A DNA stretch of 64,000 nucleotides, taken from contig NZ_JAUSNR010000002.1 of the NCBI RefSeq assembly GCF_030656345.1, positions 186,001 through 250,000 of the forward strand, given 5' to 3'. Shown here piece by piece: positions 30,656 through 41,185 of this stretch (position 1 is its first letter; each line of letters begins with the position of its first letter). The translations under genes were made by a program, and so were the position numbers. The notes beneath the pieces were generated by a model. It saw only the letters and a list, made by a program, of their open reading frames with translations. It searched no databases and was not told the origin of the DNA. This DNA comes from Pseudotabrizicola sp. (lineage in GTDB: Bacteria; Pseudomonadota; Alphaproteobacteria; Rhodobacterales; Rhodobacteraceae).

Positions 30656-31038
30656 TTGGTTGCCAGCGGAGGCTTCCCCCTGTATCAAAGCTGTGGGAAT
30701 ATATATATATCAAAGTCTTAGCCCGTACGCTCAGCGTTTTCCCGCACATGGACGGGCTGCGTGGTGCCTGTGGCTGCTCGGGCTGGGGGGCCAGCCCCCC
30801 GTCTCTTTGCTCCTCCCCCCGGGATATTTGGGAACAGATGATGGGCCAAAGGGGCAGACGGGCTGCCGGGGCGTTTCGGTTTGACGCGTCTGGGCGGTGG
30901 CGTTAGCTCCATTGTGTGGAAATCGGGGAAAGCGATGCCGGTGTTTTGGGTCCATCCTCCGGGTGTTGGACGCAGCCTCTGCGCGCCGCGTCTTCCCCTG
31001 CCATTTTGATGTTTTTCTGAACTGCAAAGGACTGCGAC

Positions 31039-32439
31039 ATGACGCAAACGCATACCGGCCTGATCGGCCTTGGCACGATGGGGGCGGCGCTGGCGCTGAA
31101 CATTGCCGAGAAGGGGTTTCCGATTGCGGTGTGGAACCGGACCGGATCGGTCACGCAGGCCTTTCACGACGGTGCGGGTGAGCTGGCGTCGCGGATCACA
31201 CCTACCGACACGCTGGAGGCGCTGGTGCAGGCGATTGTGCCGCCGCGCGCTATCATCCTGATGGTACCGGCAGGGCAGGCAGTGGATGACCAGCTGGCGG
31301 CGCTGACCCCGCTGCTTGGGCCGGAGGATCTGGTGATCGACGCGGGCAACGCCAATTTCCGCGACACCAACCGGCGCGACGGGGCGGAGTTGCCGTTCCG
31401 CTTCATGGGCATCGGCGTGTCGGGCGGCGAAGAGGGCGCGCGGCACGGCCCGGCGATCATGGCGGGTGGGCCGCAGGCGGCATGGGGCCAGATGCAAGAC
31501 CTGTTGCAGGCGATAGCGGCGCGGGCCGAGGATGGCAGCGCATGTGCCGACCATATGGGCCCATCGGGTGCGGGTCATTTCGTGAAGGCGGTGCACAATG
31601 GCATTGAATATGCCGATATGCAGATGATTTCCGAGGTTTACGGCGTGATGCGCGACGGGTTGGGACTGGCGGCGGCGGATGTTGCGCCGGTGTTTGCGCG
31701 CTGGAATGAAGGGGTGCTGCAATCCTATCTGATCGAGATTTCGGCGGCAGTGGCGGCGGCGACTGATCCCGAGACCGGCGCGGCAATGCTGGATGTGATC
31801 GTCGACGCGGCGGGGCAAAAGGGCACCGGGCGCTGGACGGCGGTAGAGGCGCAGCATCTGGCGGCGCCGGTGCCGGTGATCGAGGCGGCGGTGATGGCGC
31901 GCAATGTTTCGGCCCGGCGCGACGAGCGGGCGGCGGGTGAGGCCCGCTTTGGCAAGGCGGGGGGGCCGGTCGATCTGTCGCTGGACGATCTGGAAGCCGC
32001 GATGATTGCGGGCAAGATCCTGTGCTATGCCCAAGGTTTCGCGATGATGACTGCGGCGGCCAGGGAGTTCGACTGGGCGCTGGACATGCCTGCGATTGCG
32101 CGGGTCTGGCGGGCGGGCTGCATCATCCGGTCGTCGATGCTGAACGACATGGCGCAGGCCTTGGCCGAAGACTCTGCGCGCAATCTGATACTGGCGCCGT
32201 TCTTTGCCGGGCTGCTGGATGCCAGCCTGCCCGCCCTGCGCCGGGTGGTGGCGGCGGGGACCTTGCACGGGTTGCCTTTGCCCGCGCTGTCGGCGGGGCT
32301 GTCGTGGTTTGATCTTATGCGGCAGGCGCGCGGCACCGCCAATATGGTGCAGGGCCAGCGCGATTTCTTTGGCGCGCATGGCTTTGACCGGCTGGATGGC
32401 AAGGATCTGCGGCACGGGCCCTGGGGGAACGGGGCCTAA
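31039..32439 (+). CDS. gnd: 6-phosphogluconate dehydrogenase (decarboxylating)
   Basis: GLIGLGTMGAALALNIAEKGFPIAVWNRT, FMGIGVSGGEEGARHGPAIMAGG, GPSGAGHFVKAVHNGIEYADMQMISEVYGVM. Confidence 0.95.
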   Translation: MTQTHTGLIGLGTMGAALALNIAEKGFPIAVWNRTGSVTQAFHDGAGELASRITPTDTLEALVQAIVPPRAIILMVPAGQAVDDQLAALTPLLGPEDLVIDAGNANFRDTNRRDGAELPFRFMGIGVSGGEEGARHGPAIMAGGPQAAWGQMQDLLQAIAARAEDGSACADHMGPSGAGHFVKAVHNGIEYADMQMISEVYGVMRDGLGLAAADVAPVFARWNEGVLQSYLIEISAAVAAATDPETGAAMLDVIVDAAGQKGTGRWTAVEAQHLAAPVPVIEAAVMARNVSARRDERAAGEARFGKAGGPVDLSLDDLEAAMIAGKILCYAQGFAMMTAAAREFDWALDMPAIARVWRAGCIIRSSMLNDMAQALAEDSARNLILAPFFAGLLDASLPALRRVVAAGTLHGLPLPALSAGLSWFDLMRQARGTANMVQGQRDFFGAHGFDRLDGKDLRHGPWGNGA

Positions 32440-33368
32440 CCCGCCGGGGTCAGCTGGCCCTGCCTTATGATCTGGTCAATCAGGCGGCTGAGCGCAGGCG
32501 TAATCGCCTGCCCTTTGCGGGTGATCAGCCCGTAAGAGCCGACATCGATCTGCAGCGGTGTGTCGAGCGAGACGTAGCCGCTGCCGGGGGTGCAGAATAC
32601 ATCGGTGACGGCCTGCGCCAATGGCGCGATGGCATTGGTTTGTCGCACCATTGTCAGGGTCAGCAGGAAGGACGCCGTTGTCAGGCTTTGCCGGGGCGGC
32701 GGCAGGCTGTGCTGCTCAAAAGCGCGGGTCATGGCGCGGTTCAGCGGCGAGGGTTCGGCGGGCATCACCCAGTCAAACCGCATCAGATCGGACAGGTCGA
32801 CCGCACCCTGCCCGGCCAGAGGATGATCTTGCCGGACCAGCAGGGCCACAGGTTCGGTGCCCAGGGGGGCGATGGTGAAGTCATTGCTGTCGTCCGGGCC
32901 GGTCGGGCGGCCCAGAACCAGATCGAGCCGCCCGGCCCGCAGCTCCTGACACAGCAGCGCGGAGGGGGCGACAGAGACATCGGCGGTGATGTTGGGGTGG
33001 GTCAGCCGCAGGGTGCGCAGCGCGGGAAGCATCAAGGACAGGGCCGGGGCAGTGACGGACCCCAGTCGCAGATGGCCGCTGTCGCCGGAGGCGAGGCCCG
33101 AAATTTCGGCGGTGGCCTCTTGCAACTCCGTCAGAATACGGCGGGCGCGGGCGGCAAGGGCGGTGCCCACGACGGTCAGGGCGATGCCCCGGCCAGAGCG
33201 TTCGTGGATAGGCTGCCCCAGAATATCCTCAATCTCAACGATCAGGCGTGAGGCGGTCGGCTGCGACACGCCGGTCAGATCGGCGGCGGTTGTGATGCGG
33301 CGGGTGTCGGCCAGATGCGCCAGAAGCCGCAGATGGGTCATTTTCAGGTGGTGCAGGGGCAGGATCAT
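32436..33368 (-). CDS. LysR family transcriptional regulator (GbpR-like by context)
   Basis: LRLLAHLADTRRITTAADLTGVSQPTASRLIVEIEDILGQPIHERSGRGIALTVVG LysR HTH. Divergent from the chvE-like gene. Confidence 0.9.
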   Translation of the reverse strand: MILPLHHLKMTHLRLLAHLADTRRITTAADLTGVSQPTASRLIVEIEDILGQPIHERSGRGIALTVVGTALAARARRILTELQEATAEISGLASGDSGHLRLGSVTAPALSLMLPALRTLRLTHPNITADVSVAPSALLCQELRAGRLDLVLGRPTGPDDSNDFTIAPLGTEPVALLVRQDHPLAGQGAVDLSDLMRFDWVMPAEPSPLNRAMTRAFEQHSLPPPRQSLTTASFLLTLTMVRQTNAIAPLAQAVTDVFCTPGSGYVSLDTPLQIDVGSYGLITRKGQAITPALSRLIDQIIRQGQLTPAG

Positions 33369-33541
33369 GGCGGCGCATCCATATCAATCTTGCAGTATAT
33401 ACTTCATGTAATCTCATTTGACGGGAATGTGTCCTTTGGTCAATGTCCCGCCTGATCGCGGTCCTTGTGCGCGCAGCGCCTGGGGAACGGACAAACCGCC
33501 GCGACATTGCCGTGTTTCATGGCATCTGGGAGGAGAGAGAT

Positions 33542-34609
33542 ATGAAATTCACAAAACGTGCTGTGCTGAAACTGGCGGTTGCCGCCACGCTGCTGGGCAG
33601 CCCTGCCTTTGCGCAGGACAAGGGCACTGTTGGCATCGCCATGCCGACCAAATCTTCGGCGCGCTGGATCTCGGACGGCGAGTCGATGGTGAAGCAGTTC
33701 ACCGAAGCGGGCTACGGCACCGATCTGCAATATGCCGAGGATGACATCCCGAACCAGCTGGCGCAGATCGAGAACATGATCACCAAGGGTGTGAAGGTTC
33801 TGGTCATCGCCGCGATTGACGGCACCACGCTGTCGAACGCGCTGGAAAACGCGGCTGCATCGGACATCAAGGTCATTGCCTATGACCGTCTGATCCGTGA
33901 AAGCGGCGATGTCAGCTATTACGCGACCTTTGACAACTTCAAGGTCGGCGTGCAGCAGGCCGAAAGCCTTGTGAAGGGCCTGAACGAGCGCTTCCCTGAT
34001 GCAAAGCCGCACAATGTGGAGCTGTTCGGCGGCTCGCCCGACGACAACAACGCGTTCTTCTTCTACAACGGCGCGATGTCGGTGCTGCAGCCGCTGATCG
34101 ATTCCGGCGATATCGTGGTGCCATCGGGTCAGATGGGCATGGATGTGGTCGGCACCCTGCGTTGGGATGGCGCTGTGGCGCAGTCGCGGATGGATAACCT
34201 GCTGTCGGCCAATTATGGCGACAAGGTTCTGCACGGCGCTTTGTCGCCCTATGACGGGCTGTCAATCGGCATCCTGTCGTCGCTGAAGGGCGTGGGCTAT
34301 GGCTCGGGTGATCTGGCAATGCCGATCGTGACCGGGCAGGATGCTGAAGTGCCAAGCGTGAAGTCGATGATCGCGGGCGAGCAGTATTCGACCGTGTTCA
34401 AGGACACCCGCGAACTGGCCCGCGTGACCGTGGGCATGGTCGAGGCGCTGCTGACCGGATCAGAGCCGGAAATCAACGACACCGAGACCTATGACAACGG
34501 CGTCAAGGTCATCCCGTCCTATTTGCTGGAGCCGGTATCGGTGGATGCGTCGAACTATGAGGAAATCCTTGTAGGCTCGGGCTATTACACCGCCGACCAG
34601 ATCAAGTAA
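33542..34609 (+). CDS. chvE: Multiple-monosaccharide ABC transporter substrate-binding protein ChvE
   Basis: Signal peptide, then [75 protein letters not shown], characteristic of ChvE. Followed by GguA/B-type genes. Confidence 0.92.
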   Translation: MKFTKRAVLKLAVAATLLGSPAFAQDKGTVGIAMPTKSSARWISDGESMVKQFTEAGYGTDLQYAEDDIPNQLAQIENMITKGVKVLVIAAIDGTTLSNALENAAASDIKVIAYDRLIRESGDVSYYATFDNFKVGVQQAESLVKGLNERFPDAKPHNVELFGGSPDDNNAFFFYNGAMSVLQPLIDSGDIVVPSGQMGMDVVGTLRWDGAVAQSRMDNLLSANYGDKVLHGALSPYDGLSIGILSSLKGVGYGSGDLAMPIVTGQDAEVPSVKSMIAGEQYSTVFKDTRELARVTVGMVEALLTGSEPEINDTETYDNGVKVIPSYLLEPVSVDASNYEEILVGSGYYTADQIK

Positions 34610-34624
34610 GACCACGCGATCTTT

Positions 34625-34658
34625 CCGGGCCTGTCTGCCGTTTGGCGGGCAGGCCCGG
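34625..34658 (+). terminator. Intercistronic stem-loop between chvE and gguA
   Basis: CCGGGCCTGTCTGCC-GTTT-GGCGGGCAGGCCCGG, a 15-bp stem with two G-U pairs. Confidence 0.6.
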
Positions 34659-34673
34659 TTTGCCTTGGGAGGG

Positions 34674-36206
34674 ATGATGACAACGCTTCTGGAAATGCGC
34701 GGGATCAGCAAGCTGTTCCCCGGCGTGCGGGCGCTGGACCGTGTGAACCTGTCGGTCGAGGCCGGTGAAATCCATGCGATCTGCGGTGAGAACGGCGCGG
34801 GCAAATCGACGCTGATGAAGGTGCTGTCAGGGGTTTACCCGCATGGCAGCTATGAGGGCGACATCGTTTATGACGGTGAGACGCTGGCGATGAAGTCGAT
34901 CACGGATTCGGAAGCCAAAGGCATCATCATCATCCATCAGGAACTGGCGCTGGTGCCCTTGCTGTCGATTGCCGAGAACCTGTTTCTGGGCAACGAGGTG
35001 GCAAAGGCCGGTGTGATCAACTGGCCGCTGGCATTCCAGAAAACCACCGAACTGCTGAAAAAGGTCGGTTTGAATGAGGCACCGACCACCATTGTCGGCA
35101 AGCTGGGCGTGGGCAAGCAACAGCTTATCGAGATTGCCAAGGCATTGGCCAAGGATGTGCGGCTGCTGATCCTTGATGAACCCACCGCCGCGCTTCAGGA
35201 AAACGACAGCCAGAAGCTGCTGGATCTGATGCTGGAGCTGAAGGCGCAGGGCGTCACGCAGATCATTATCAGCCACAAGCTGAACGAGATTGGCCGCGTG
35301 GCGGATCGCACCACGATCATCCGCGATGGCACCACGGTATCGACCCTTAACCGCGAAGACATCACGGAAGACCGCATCATCCGCGACATGGTGGGCCGCG
35401 ACATGGCGCATCGCTATCCCGACCGCACCCCGAACCCCGGCGAGATGCTGCTGGAGGTCAAGGGCTGGAACGTGTTCCACCCCGACCAGAAAGACCGCCA
35501 GACCATCCGCAACGCCGGGTTCACGGTGCGCAAGGGCGAGATTGTGGGTATTGCCGGGCTGATGGGGGCGGGCCGTACCGAACTGGCGATGAGCCTGTTC
35601 GGCCATAGTTATGGCCGCAACATCAGCGGCGAGATTTCGATGGGTGGCAAGCCGGTGGACACATCCACCGTGACCAAGGCCGTCGCGGCGGGTCTGGCCT
35701 ATGTGACCGAAGACCGCAAGGCGCTGGGCCTGATCCTCGAAGAACCGATCCTGCGCAACATCAGCCTTGCCAACCTTGCCGGCATCGCCCGGCGCGGCGT
35801 GCTGAACCAGCGGCGTGAGGCGCAGGTGGCCGAAGATTACCGCCGCGCCATGAACATCCGCACCCCGAATGTGCAGCAAAAGGTGGTGAACCTGTCGGGC
35901 GGCAACCAGCAAAAGGTGGTGCTGTCGAAATGGCTGTTCACTGATCCGCAGGTGCTGATCCTTGATGAACCCACACGCGGCATCGACGTGGGCGCGAAGT
36001 TTGAAATTTACAACATCATGAACCAGCTGGCCGCCGATGGCCGGGGGATCGTGATGATCAGCTCGGAAATGCCCGAGCTGCTGGGCATGTGCGACCGCAT
36101 CTATGTGATGAATGAGGGCCGGATCGTGGGGGAATTGTCCCGCGCCGAGGCGTCGCAGGAACGCATCATGGCCATGATCCTGAATTCAGTTGGGAAGGCG
36201 GCTTAA
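34674..36206 (+). CDS. gguA: Multiple-monosaccharide ABC transporter ATP-binding protein GguA (MmsA-type)
   Basis: [32 protein letters not shown]; second domain [46 protein letters not shown]. Confidence 0.94.
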   Translation: MMTTLLEMRGISKLFPGVRALDRVNLSVEAGEIHAICGENGAGKSTLMKVLSGVYPHGSYEGDIVYDGETLAMKSITDSEAKGIIIIHQELALVPLLSIAENLFLGNEVAKAGVINWPLAFQKTTELLKKVGLNEAPTTIVGKLGVGKQQLIEIAKALAKDVRLLILDEPTAALQENDSQKLLDLMLELKAQGVTQIIISHKLNEIGRVADRTTIIRDGTTVSTLNREDITEDRIIRDMVGRDMAHRYPDRTPNPGEMLLEVKGWNVFHPDQKDRQTIRNAGFTVRKGEIVGIAGLMGAGRTELAMSLFGHSYGRNISGEISMGGKPVDTSTVTKAVAAGLAYVTEDRKALGLILEEPILRNISLANLAGIARRGVLNQRREAQVAEDYRRAMNIRTPNVQQKVVNLSGGNQQKVVLSKWLFTDPQVLILDEPTRGIDVGAKFEIYNIMNQLAADGRGIVMISSEMPELLGMCDRIYVMNEGRIVGELSRAEASQERIMAMILNSVGKAA

Positions 36207-37397
36207 ATGTCGGAAAAGAACTATCTGGGCAGCCATCTGCGGGAATACGGGATGATCATGGCGCTGGTCGCCATCGTGTTTTTCTTTACCGTGATCGTGC
36301 GCGCCAGCATCAACGTCGATTTCCTGTCGGCGCAGAACATCACCAACCTGTTTTTGCAGAATTCCTACGTCATCATCATGGCGCTGGGGATGCTTTTGGT
36401 GATCGTGGCCGGGCATATCGATCTGTCGATCGGGTCGGTCGTGGGCTTTACCGGCGCGGTGGCGGCGGTGCTGACCGTCAATCTGGGCTGGCCGGTGTTT
36501 GCGGTGATCCCGGCCTGTCTGATCGTGGGCGGGCTGATCGGCGCGGCCCAAGGGTACTGGGTGGCCTATTGGAAGATTCCATCCTTTATCGTGACGCTGG
36601 CGGGGATGCTGGTGTTTCGCGGATCGACGCTGTGGTTGTTGAATGGCCAGAACATCGGGCCGTTTCCGCGCAGTTTTCAGTCGCTGTCCACCGGGTTTAT
36701 TCCAGACATCTTTGGCGATGCCGATCAGGCGCTGTTCGGCATGGACCGGCTGAACGGTACCGCGCTGCTGATCGTGGTGGTTGCGGCCTGTTTTGTGGTC
36801 TTTCTTGGCCTGCGCAAGCGGGCGCAGGATGCTGGCTTTGGCGTGACGCCGGAACCGGCGGTGGTGTTCTGGATCCGCAATGCCATTGTCTGCGGCGCGC
36901 TGATCTTTGTCGGCTACAAGCTGGCGATCTTCCGCGGCCTGCCCAATGTGGTGATGGTGCTGGCGGTGCTGACGGTGATCTATGCCTTCTTCACCGAGCA
37001 GACCACCAGCGGCCGGCGCATCTATGCGCTGGGGGGCAATGAAAAGGCGGCGAAGCTCTCGGGGATCAAGACCGAACGGCTGGTGTTTTTCTGCTTTGTC
37101 AACATGGGCGTGCTGGCGGCACTGGCCGGAATGATCGTGGCCGCGCGCCTGAACTCCTCCACCCCCAAGGCCGGGGCCGGGTTCGAGCTTGACGTGATTG
37201 CCGCAGTGTTCATCGGTGGGGCCTCGATGACCGGCGGGTCGGGCAAGATTGTCGGCGTTGTGGTCGGTGCACTGATCATGGGCGTGATGAACAATGGCAT
37301 GTCGATCATGGGCATCGGCATTGACTATCAGCAGGTGATCAAGGGGCTGGTGCTGCTCGCCGCTGTCATCTTTGACGTTTACAACAAGAATAAGTGA
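36207..37397 (+). CDS. gguB: Multiple-monosaccharide ABC transporter permease GguB (MmsB-type)
   Basis: AGHIDLSIGSVVGFTGAVAAVL, GFELDVIAAVFIGGASMTGGSGKIVGVVVGALIMGVMNNGMSIMGIGIDYQQVIKG. Confidence 0.94.
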   Translation: MSEKNYLGSHLREYGMIMALVAIVFFFTVIVRASINVDFLSAQNITNLFLQNSYVIIMALGMLLVIVAGHIDLSIGSVVGFTGAVAAVLTVNLGWPVFAVIPACLIVGGLIGAAQGYWVAYWKIPSFIVTLAGMLVFRGSTLWLLNGQNIGPFPRSFQSLSTGFIPDIFGDADQALFGMDRLNGTALLIVVVAACFVVFLGLRKRAQDAGFGVTPEPAVVFWIRNAIVCGALIFVGYKLAIFRGLPNVVMVLAVLTVIYAFFTEQTTSGRRIYALGGNEKAAKLSGIKTERLVFFCFVNMGVLAALAGMIVAARLNSSTPKAGAGFELDVIAAVFIGGASMTGGSGKIVGVVVGALIMGVMNNGMSIMGIGIDYQQVIKGLVLLAAVIFDVYNKNK

Positions 37398-37405
37398 GGG
37401 CTGCC

Positions 37406-38386
37406 ATGCTGTTGTCGCAAATCAGAACGGATGAAGGCATCGCCGTGATCGCCCGCGAAGGGTCAGAGGCTGCCGTCGTGCAGGGGGCCACCAGCACCTA
37501 TGCGCTGGCGATGGAGGCGACAGAGTCGGGCCGGTCGCTGGCGGCGGTGGTGGCCGCGCACGGGCTTGGCCCGGCGGTTGACCTGTTGCGCGCCGCAGCC
37601 GAGGGGCGGATGCTGGCACCGATCACCCACCCCGACCCGGCGCATCTGCATCTGACCGGCACCGGTCTGACCCATCTGGGCAGTGCATCGACCCGCAACG
37701 CCATGCACGCCAAGGCGAATGCGGATGATGCGACGGATTCGATGAAGATGTTCCGCATGGGGCTGGAAGGCGGCAAGCCTGCCACGGGCCCCGGCGTGCA
37801 GCCCGAATGGTTCTACAAGGGCAACGGCGTGCATCTGGTGGCCCCCGGTGCGGCCCTGACCTCACCCGGGTTTGCGCTGGATGGCGGGGAAGAGCCTGAA
37901 CTGGCGGGGATCTATGTGATCGCGGCCAATGGCACGCCCTGCCGTGTGGGCTGGGCGCTGGCGAATGAGTTTTCCGACCATGTGACCGAGCGGATCAACT
38001 ATCTGTATCTGGCGCATTCCAAGCTGCGGCAGGCGTCGATCGGGCCCGAAATCCTTGTGGGCGAGCTGCCAGCCGATGTGCGCGGCACCAGCCGCATCCG
38101 CCGCGCCGGTGCGGTGATCTGGGAAAAGCCGTTCCTGTCGGGCGAGGCGAACATGTCGCACAGCTTTGCCAATCTGGAACACCACCATTTCAAATACGAT
38201 CTGTTCTGCCAGCCCGGTGATCTGCATGTGCATATGTTCGGCACCGCCACGCTGTCCTTTGCCGATGGCATCAAAGCCGAACCGGGCGATGTGTTTGAGA
38301 TTGAAGTGCCCGGCTTTGGCCTGCCACTGACCAACCCGCTTGCCGTTGCCCCCGACACCGGGATGACAACGGTCCACGCCTTGTGA
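37406..38386 (+). CDS. gguC: AraD1/GguC family protein (FAH superfamily; candidate L-2-keto-3-deoxyarabonate dehydratase)
   Basis: LTGTGLTHLGSASTRNAMHAKA..., MFRMGLEGGKPATGPGVQPEWFYKGNGVHLVAPGAALTSPGFALDGGEEPELAGIYVI. Position after gguAB. Confidence 0.9.
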   Translation: MLLSQIRTDEGIAVIAREGSEAAVVQGATSTYALAMEATESGRSLAAVVAAHGLGPAVDLLRAAAEGRMLAPITHPDPAHLHLTGTGLTHLGSASTRNAMHAKANADDATDSMKMFRMGLEGGKPATGPGVQPEWFYKGNGVHLVAPGAALTSPGFALDGGEEPELAGIYVIAANGTPCRVGWALANEFSDHVTERINYLYLAHSKLRQASIGPEILVGELPADVRGTSRIRRAGAVIWEKPFLSGEANMSHSFANLEHHHFKYDLFCQPGDLHVHMFGTATLSFADGIKAEPGDVFEIEVPGFGLPLTNPLAVAPDTGMTTVHAL

Positions 38387-38393
38387 GGATGAT

Positions 38394-40136
38394 ATGACGT
38401 TCAAACCCGCCCAATGGCCCCGCAAGCTGCGCTCGCAGGAATGGTTCGGCGGCACTGGCCGTGACCAGATCTATCACCGGGGCTGGATGAAAAATCAGGG
38501 CTTCCCGCATGATCTGTTCGATGGCCGCCCGGTCATCGGCATCCTGAACACCTGGTCGGAACTGACGCCGTGCAACGCGCATCTGAACGATCTTGCGCAG
38601 CGGGTGAAGAACGGGATTTATGAGGCGGGGGGCTTCCCGGTCGAAGTGCCGGTGTTTTCGGCCAGCGAGTCCGCCTTCCGCCCTACCGCGATGATGTTCC
38701 GCAATCTGGCGGCTATGGCGGTGGAAGAGGCGATGCGCGGTCAGCCGATGGATGGCTGCGTGCTGCTGGTGGGCTGCGACAAGACCACGCCATCGCTGCT
38801 GATGGCCGCGGCATCGACCGACCTGCCGTCCATTGTGGTGACAGGCGGGCCGATGCTGAACGGCTATTACCGCAACGAACGTGTGGGGTCGGGCACCCAT
38901 CTGTGGAAATTCTCCGAAGCGGTGAAAGCCGGGGAGATGACGCAGGAAGAATTTGCCGAGGCGGAGGCAGGCATGTCGCGCTCTCCGGGGTCGTGCAACA
39001 CCATGGGCACCGCCAGCACGATGGCCTCGATGGCCGAAGCGCTTGGCATGGCGCTGTCGGGCAATGCCGCCATCCCGGCGGTGGACAGCCGCCGCCGGGT
39101 GATGGCGCAGATGACAGGGCGGCGCATTGTGCAGATGGTCAAGGATGATCTGAAGCCATCGGACATCCTGAAAAAGCAGGCGTTCGAAAACGCCATCCGC
39201 ACCAACGCCGCCATCGGTGGCAGCACCAATGCGGTGATCCACCTGCTGGCCATCGCAGGCCGGGTCGGCATCGACCTGACACTGGATGACTGGGACCGTT
39301 GCGGCCGTGATGTACCCACCATCGTCAACCTGATGCCATCGGGCAAATACCTGATGGAGGAGTTCTTCTATGCCGGCGGACTGCCCGTGGTGATCAAACG
39401 GCTGGGTGAGGCGGGCCTTTTGCACAAGGACGCGCTGACCGTATCGGGCACGTCGATGTGGGATCAGGTCAAGGATGTGCGCAACCACAACGAAGACGTG
39501 ATCCTGCCTGCCGAAAAAGCGCTGACCCAGTCGGGCGGCGTGGTGGTGGTGCGGGGCAATCTGGCACCCAAGGGGGCGGTGCTGAAACCTTCGGCCGCCA
39601 GCCCGCATCTGATGGTGCACCGCGGTCGCGCCGTGGTGTTTGAGGATATCGACGACTACAAGGCCAAGATCAACGATGAGGCTTTGGATATCGACGAGAC
39701 CTGCATCATGGTAATGAAGAACTGCGGGCCAAAAGGCTATCCCGGCATGGCCGAGGTTGGCAATATGGGCCTCCCACCCAAGGTGCTGCGCAAGGGCATC
39801 ACCGATATGGTGCGCATATCTGACGCGCGCATGTCGGGCACCGCCTATGGCACAGTCGTGCTGCACACCTCGCCCGAGGCAGCGGCAGGCGGGCCGTTGG
39901 CGGTGGTCCGCAGCGGCGATTTCATCGAGCTGGACGTGCCAAATCGCCGGCTGCATCTGGATATTCCCGATGACGAACTGGCTGCGCGTCTGGCGGCATG
40001 GAAACCCACGCATGACCTGTACCCTTCAGGCTACGGCTGGTTGCACCAGCGCCATGTCGAAGGGGCAGACACCGGGGCCGATCTCGATTTCCTCAAAGGG
40101 GCGCGTGGCGCGCCTGTGGGACGGGATTCGCACTAA
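38394..40136 (+). CDS. IlvD/Edd family dehydratase (candidate L-arabinonate dehydratase)
   Basis: 580 aa. VLLVGCDKTTPSLLMAAASTDLPSIVVTGGPML, GMSRSPGSCNTMGTASTMASMAEALGMALSGNAAIPAVDS, IGGSTNAVIHLLAIAGRVGIDL (Fe-S cysteines and family motifs). Confidence 0.94.
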   Translation: MTFKPAQWPRKLRSQEWFGGTGRDQIYHRGWMKNQGFPHDLFDGRPVIGILNTWSELTPCNAHLNDLAQRVKNGIYEAGGFPVEVPVFSASESAFRPTAMMFRNLAAMAVEEAMRGQPMDGCVLLVGCDKTTPSLLMAAASTDLPSIVVTGGPMLNGYYRNERVGSGTHLWKFSEAVKAGEMTQEEFAEAEAGMSRSPGSCNTMGTASTMASMAEALGMALSGNAAIPAVDSRRRVMAQMTGRRIVQMVKDDLKPSDILKKQAFENAIRTNAAIGGSTNAVIHLLAIAGRVGIDLTLDDWDRCGRDVPTIVNLMPSGKYLMEEFFYAGGLPVVIKRLGEAGLLHKDALTVSGTSMWDQVKDVRNHNEDVILPAEKALTQSGGVVVVRGNLAPKGAVLKPSAASPHLMVHRGRAVVFEDIDDYKAKINDEALDIDETCIMVMKNCGPKGYPGMAEVGNMGLPPKVLRKGITDMVRISDARMSGTAYGTVVLHTSPEAAAGGPLAVVRSGDFIELDVPNRRLHLDIPDDELAARLAAWKPTHDLYPSGYGWLHQRHVEGADTGADLDFLKGARGAPVGRDSH

Positions 40137-41059
40137 TGCCGGAACGCCAGAAAATTGCGCTCGTCGGCATCGGCAAGATCGCGGTTGATCAGCATGTGCC
40201 CGCCCTTGCCGCCAGCCCCGAATGGGAACTGGCCGCCACCGTGTCGCGCGCGGGCACGGTGGATGGTGTGGAAGCCTTCACCGACATCGACACCATGCTG
40301 GCGGCGCGGCCAGATATCGGCATGGTCTCGCTTGCCCTGCCGCCGGTGCCGCGCTTTGCCTATGCGCAGGCCGCGCTGCGGGCCGGGTGCCATGTGATGC
40401 TGGAAAAGCCGCCCGGTGCCACGCTGGCGGAAATCCATGCGCTGGAAGCGCTTGCCGATGCGCAGGGTGTCACGCTGTATACCACATGGCACAGCCGGAT
40501 GGCCCACGCGGTGGCCCCGGCTAAGGCCTGGCTGGCCGACAAAGCCATCACCCGCGCCCATATCACCTGGCGCGAGGATGTGCGCAAATGGCATCCCGGT
40601 CAGGACTGGGTGTTTGAACCGGGCGGCATGGGTGTGTTCGACCCCGGTATCAATGCGCTGTCGATCCTGACCGAGATTCTGCCCGCGCCCGTGCATCTGC
40701 AAAGCGCCGAGCTGGAGTTTCCCGCCAACCGCCAGACACCCATTGCCGCCCGGCTGCAGTTCACCGGCCATGTCACTGCCGATTTCGACTGGCGGCAAAC
40801 CGGTCCGCAGACCTGGGACATCGAGATTGACACCAGCGCAGGCCGCATGGCCCTGCGCATGGGCGGCAATGTGCTGGAGCTTGACGGCCAGTCCGCGCAG
40901 GGCGAAAATACCATCATGGATGAATATCCCGCCCTTTACGCCCGCATGGCCGAGCTGGTGGCCAAGGGGCAGTCCGAGGTTGACCTTGCCCCAATGGTGC
41001 ACGTGGCCGATGCCATGACCCTTGGCCGGCGGATCGAGGCCGGGGCTTTCAATTTCTGA
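40136..41059 (+). CDS. Gfo/Idh/MocA family oxidoreductase (candidate L-arabinose / D-galactose 1-dehydrogenase)
   Basis: IALVGIGKIAVDQHVPALAASPEWELAATVSR N-terminal Rossmann motif; MLEKPPGATLAEI; RKWHPGQDWVFEPGGMGVFDPGINALSILTEIL. Confidence 0.9.
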   Translation: MPERQKIALVGIGKIAVDQHVPALAASPEWELAATVSRAGTVDGVEAFTDIDTMLAARPDIGMVSLALPPVPRFAYAQAALRAGCHVMLEKPPGATLAEIHALEALADAQGVTLYTTWHSRMAHAVAPAKAWLADKAITRAHITWREDVRKWHPGQDWVFEPGGMGVFDPGINALSILTEILPAPVHLQSAELEFPANRQTPIAARLQFTGHVTADFDWRQTGPQTWDIEIDTSAGRMALRMGGNVLELDGQSAQGENTIMDEYPALYARMAELVAKGQSEVDLAPMVHVADAMTLGRRIEAGAFNF

Positions 41060-41136
41060 CTTCATCATTACCTGTTCTTACACATCCCACGGGTGCGACG
41101 TTGTTTTCGCCATTGGTTCAAGAAAGCAAAATCGTG

Positions 41137-41157
41137 CCGGGGGGTAACCCCCCCCGG
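41137..41157 (+). repeat. G/C hairpin in intercistronic gap, core similar to the REP-like units
   Basis: CCGGGGGG-TAA-CCCCCCCCGG between the Gfo/Idh and ALDH genes. Confidence 0.45.
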
Positions 41158-41185
41158 TCCCGCCCTCAAAAAACCGGAGACTGAC

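Noticed and set aside
30718-32415. 565-aa minus-strand ORF antisense to gnd
   Set aside because: Arg/His/Gln-rich antisense frame; gnd on the plus strand has full 6PGDH motifs.
38271-40013. 580-aa minus-strand ORF antisense to the IlvD/Edd dehydratase
   Set aside because: Antisense artifact; IlvD/Edd motifs are clear on the plus strand.
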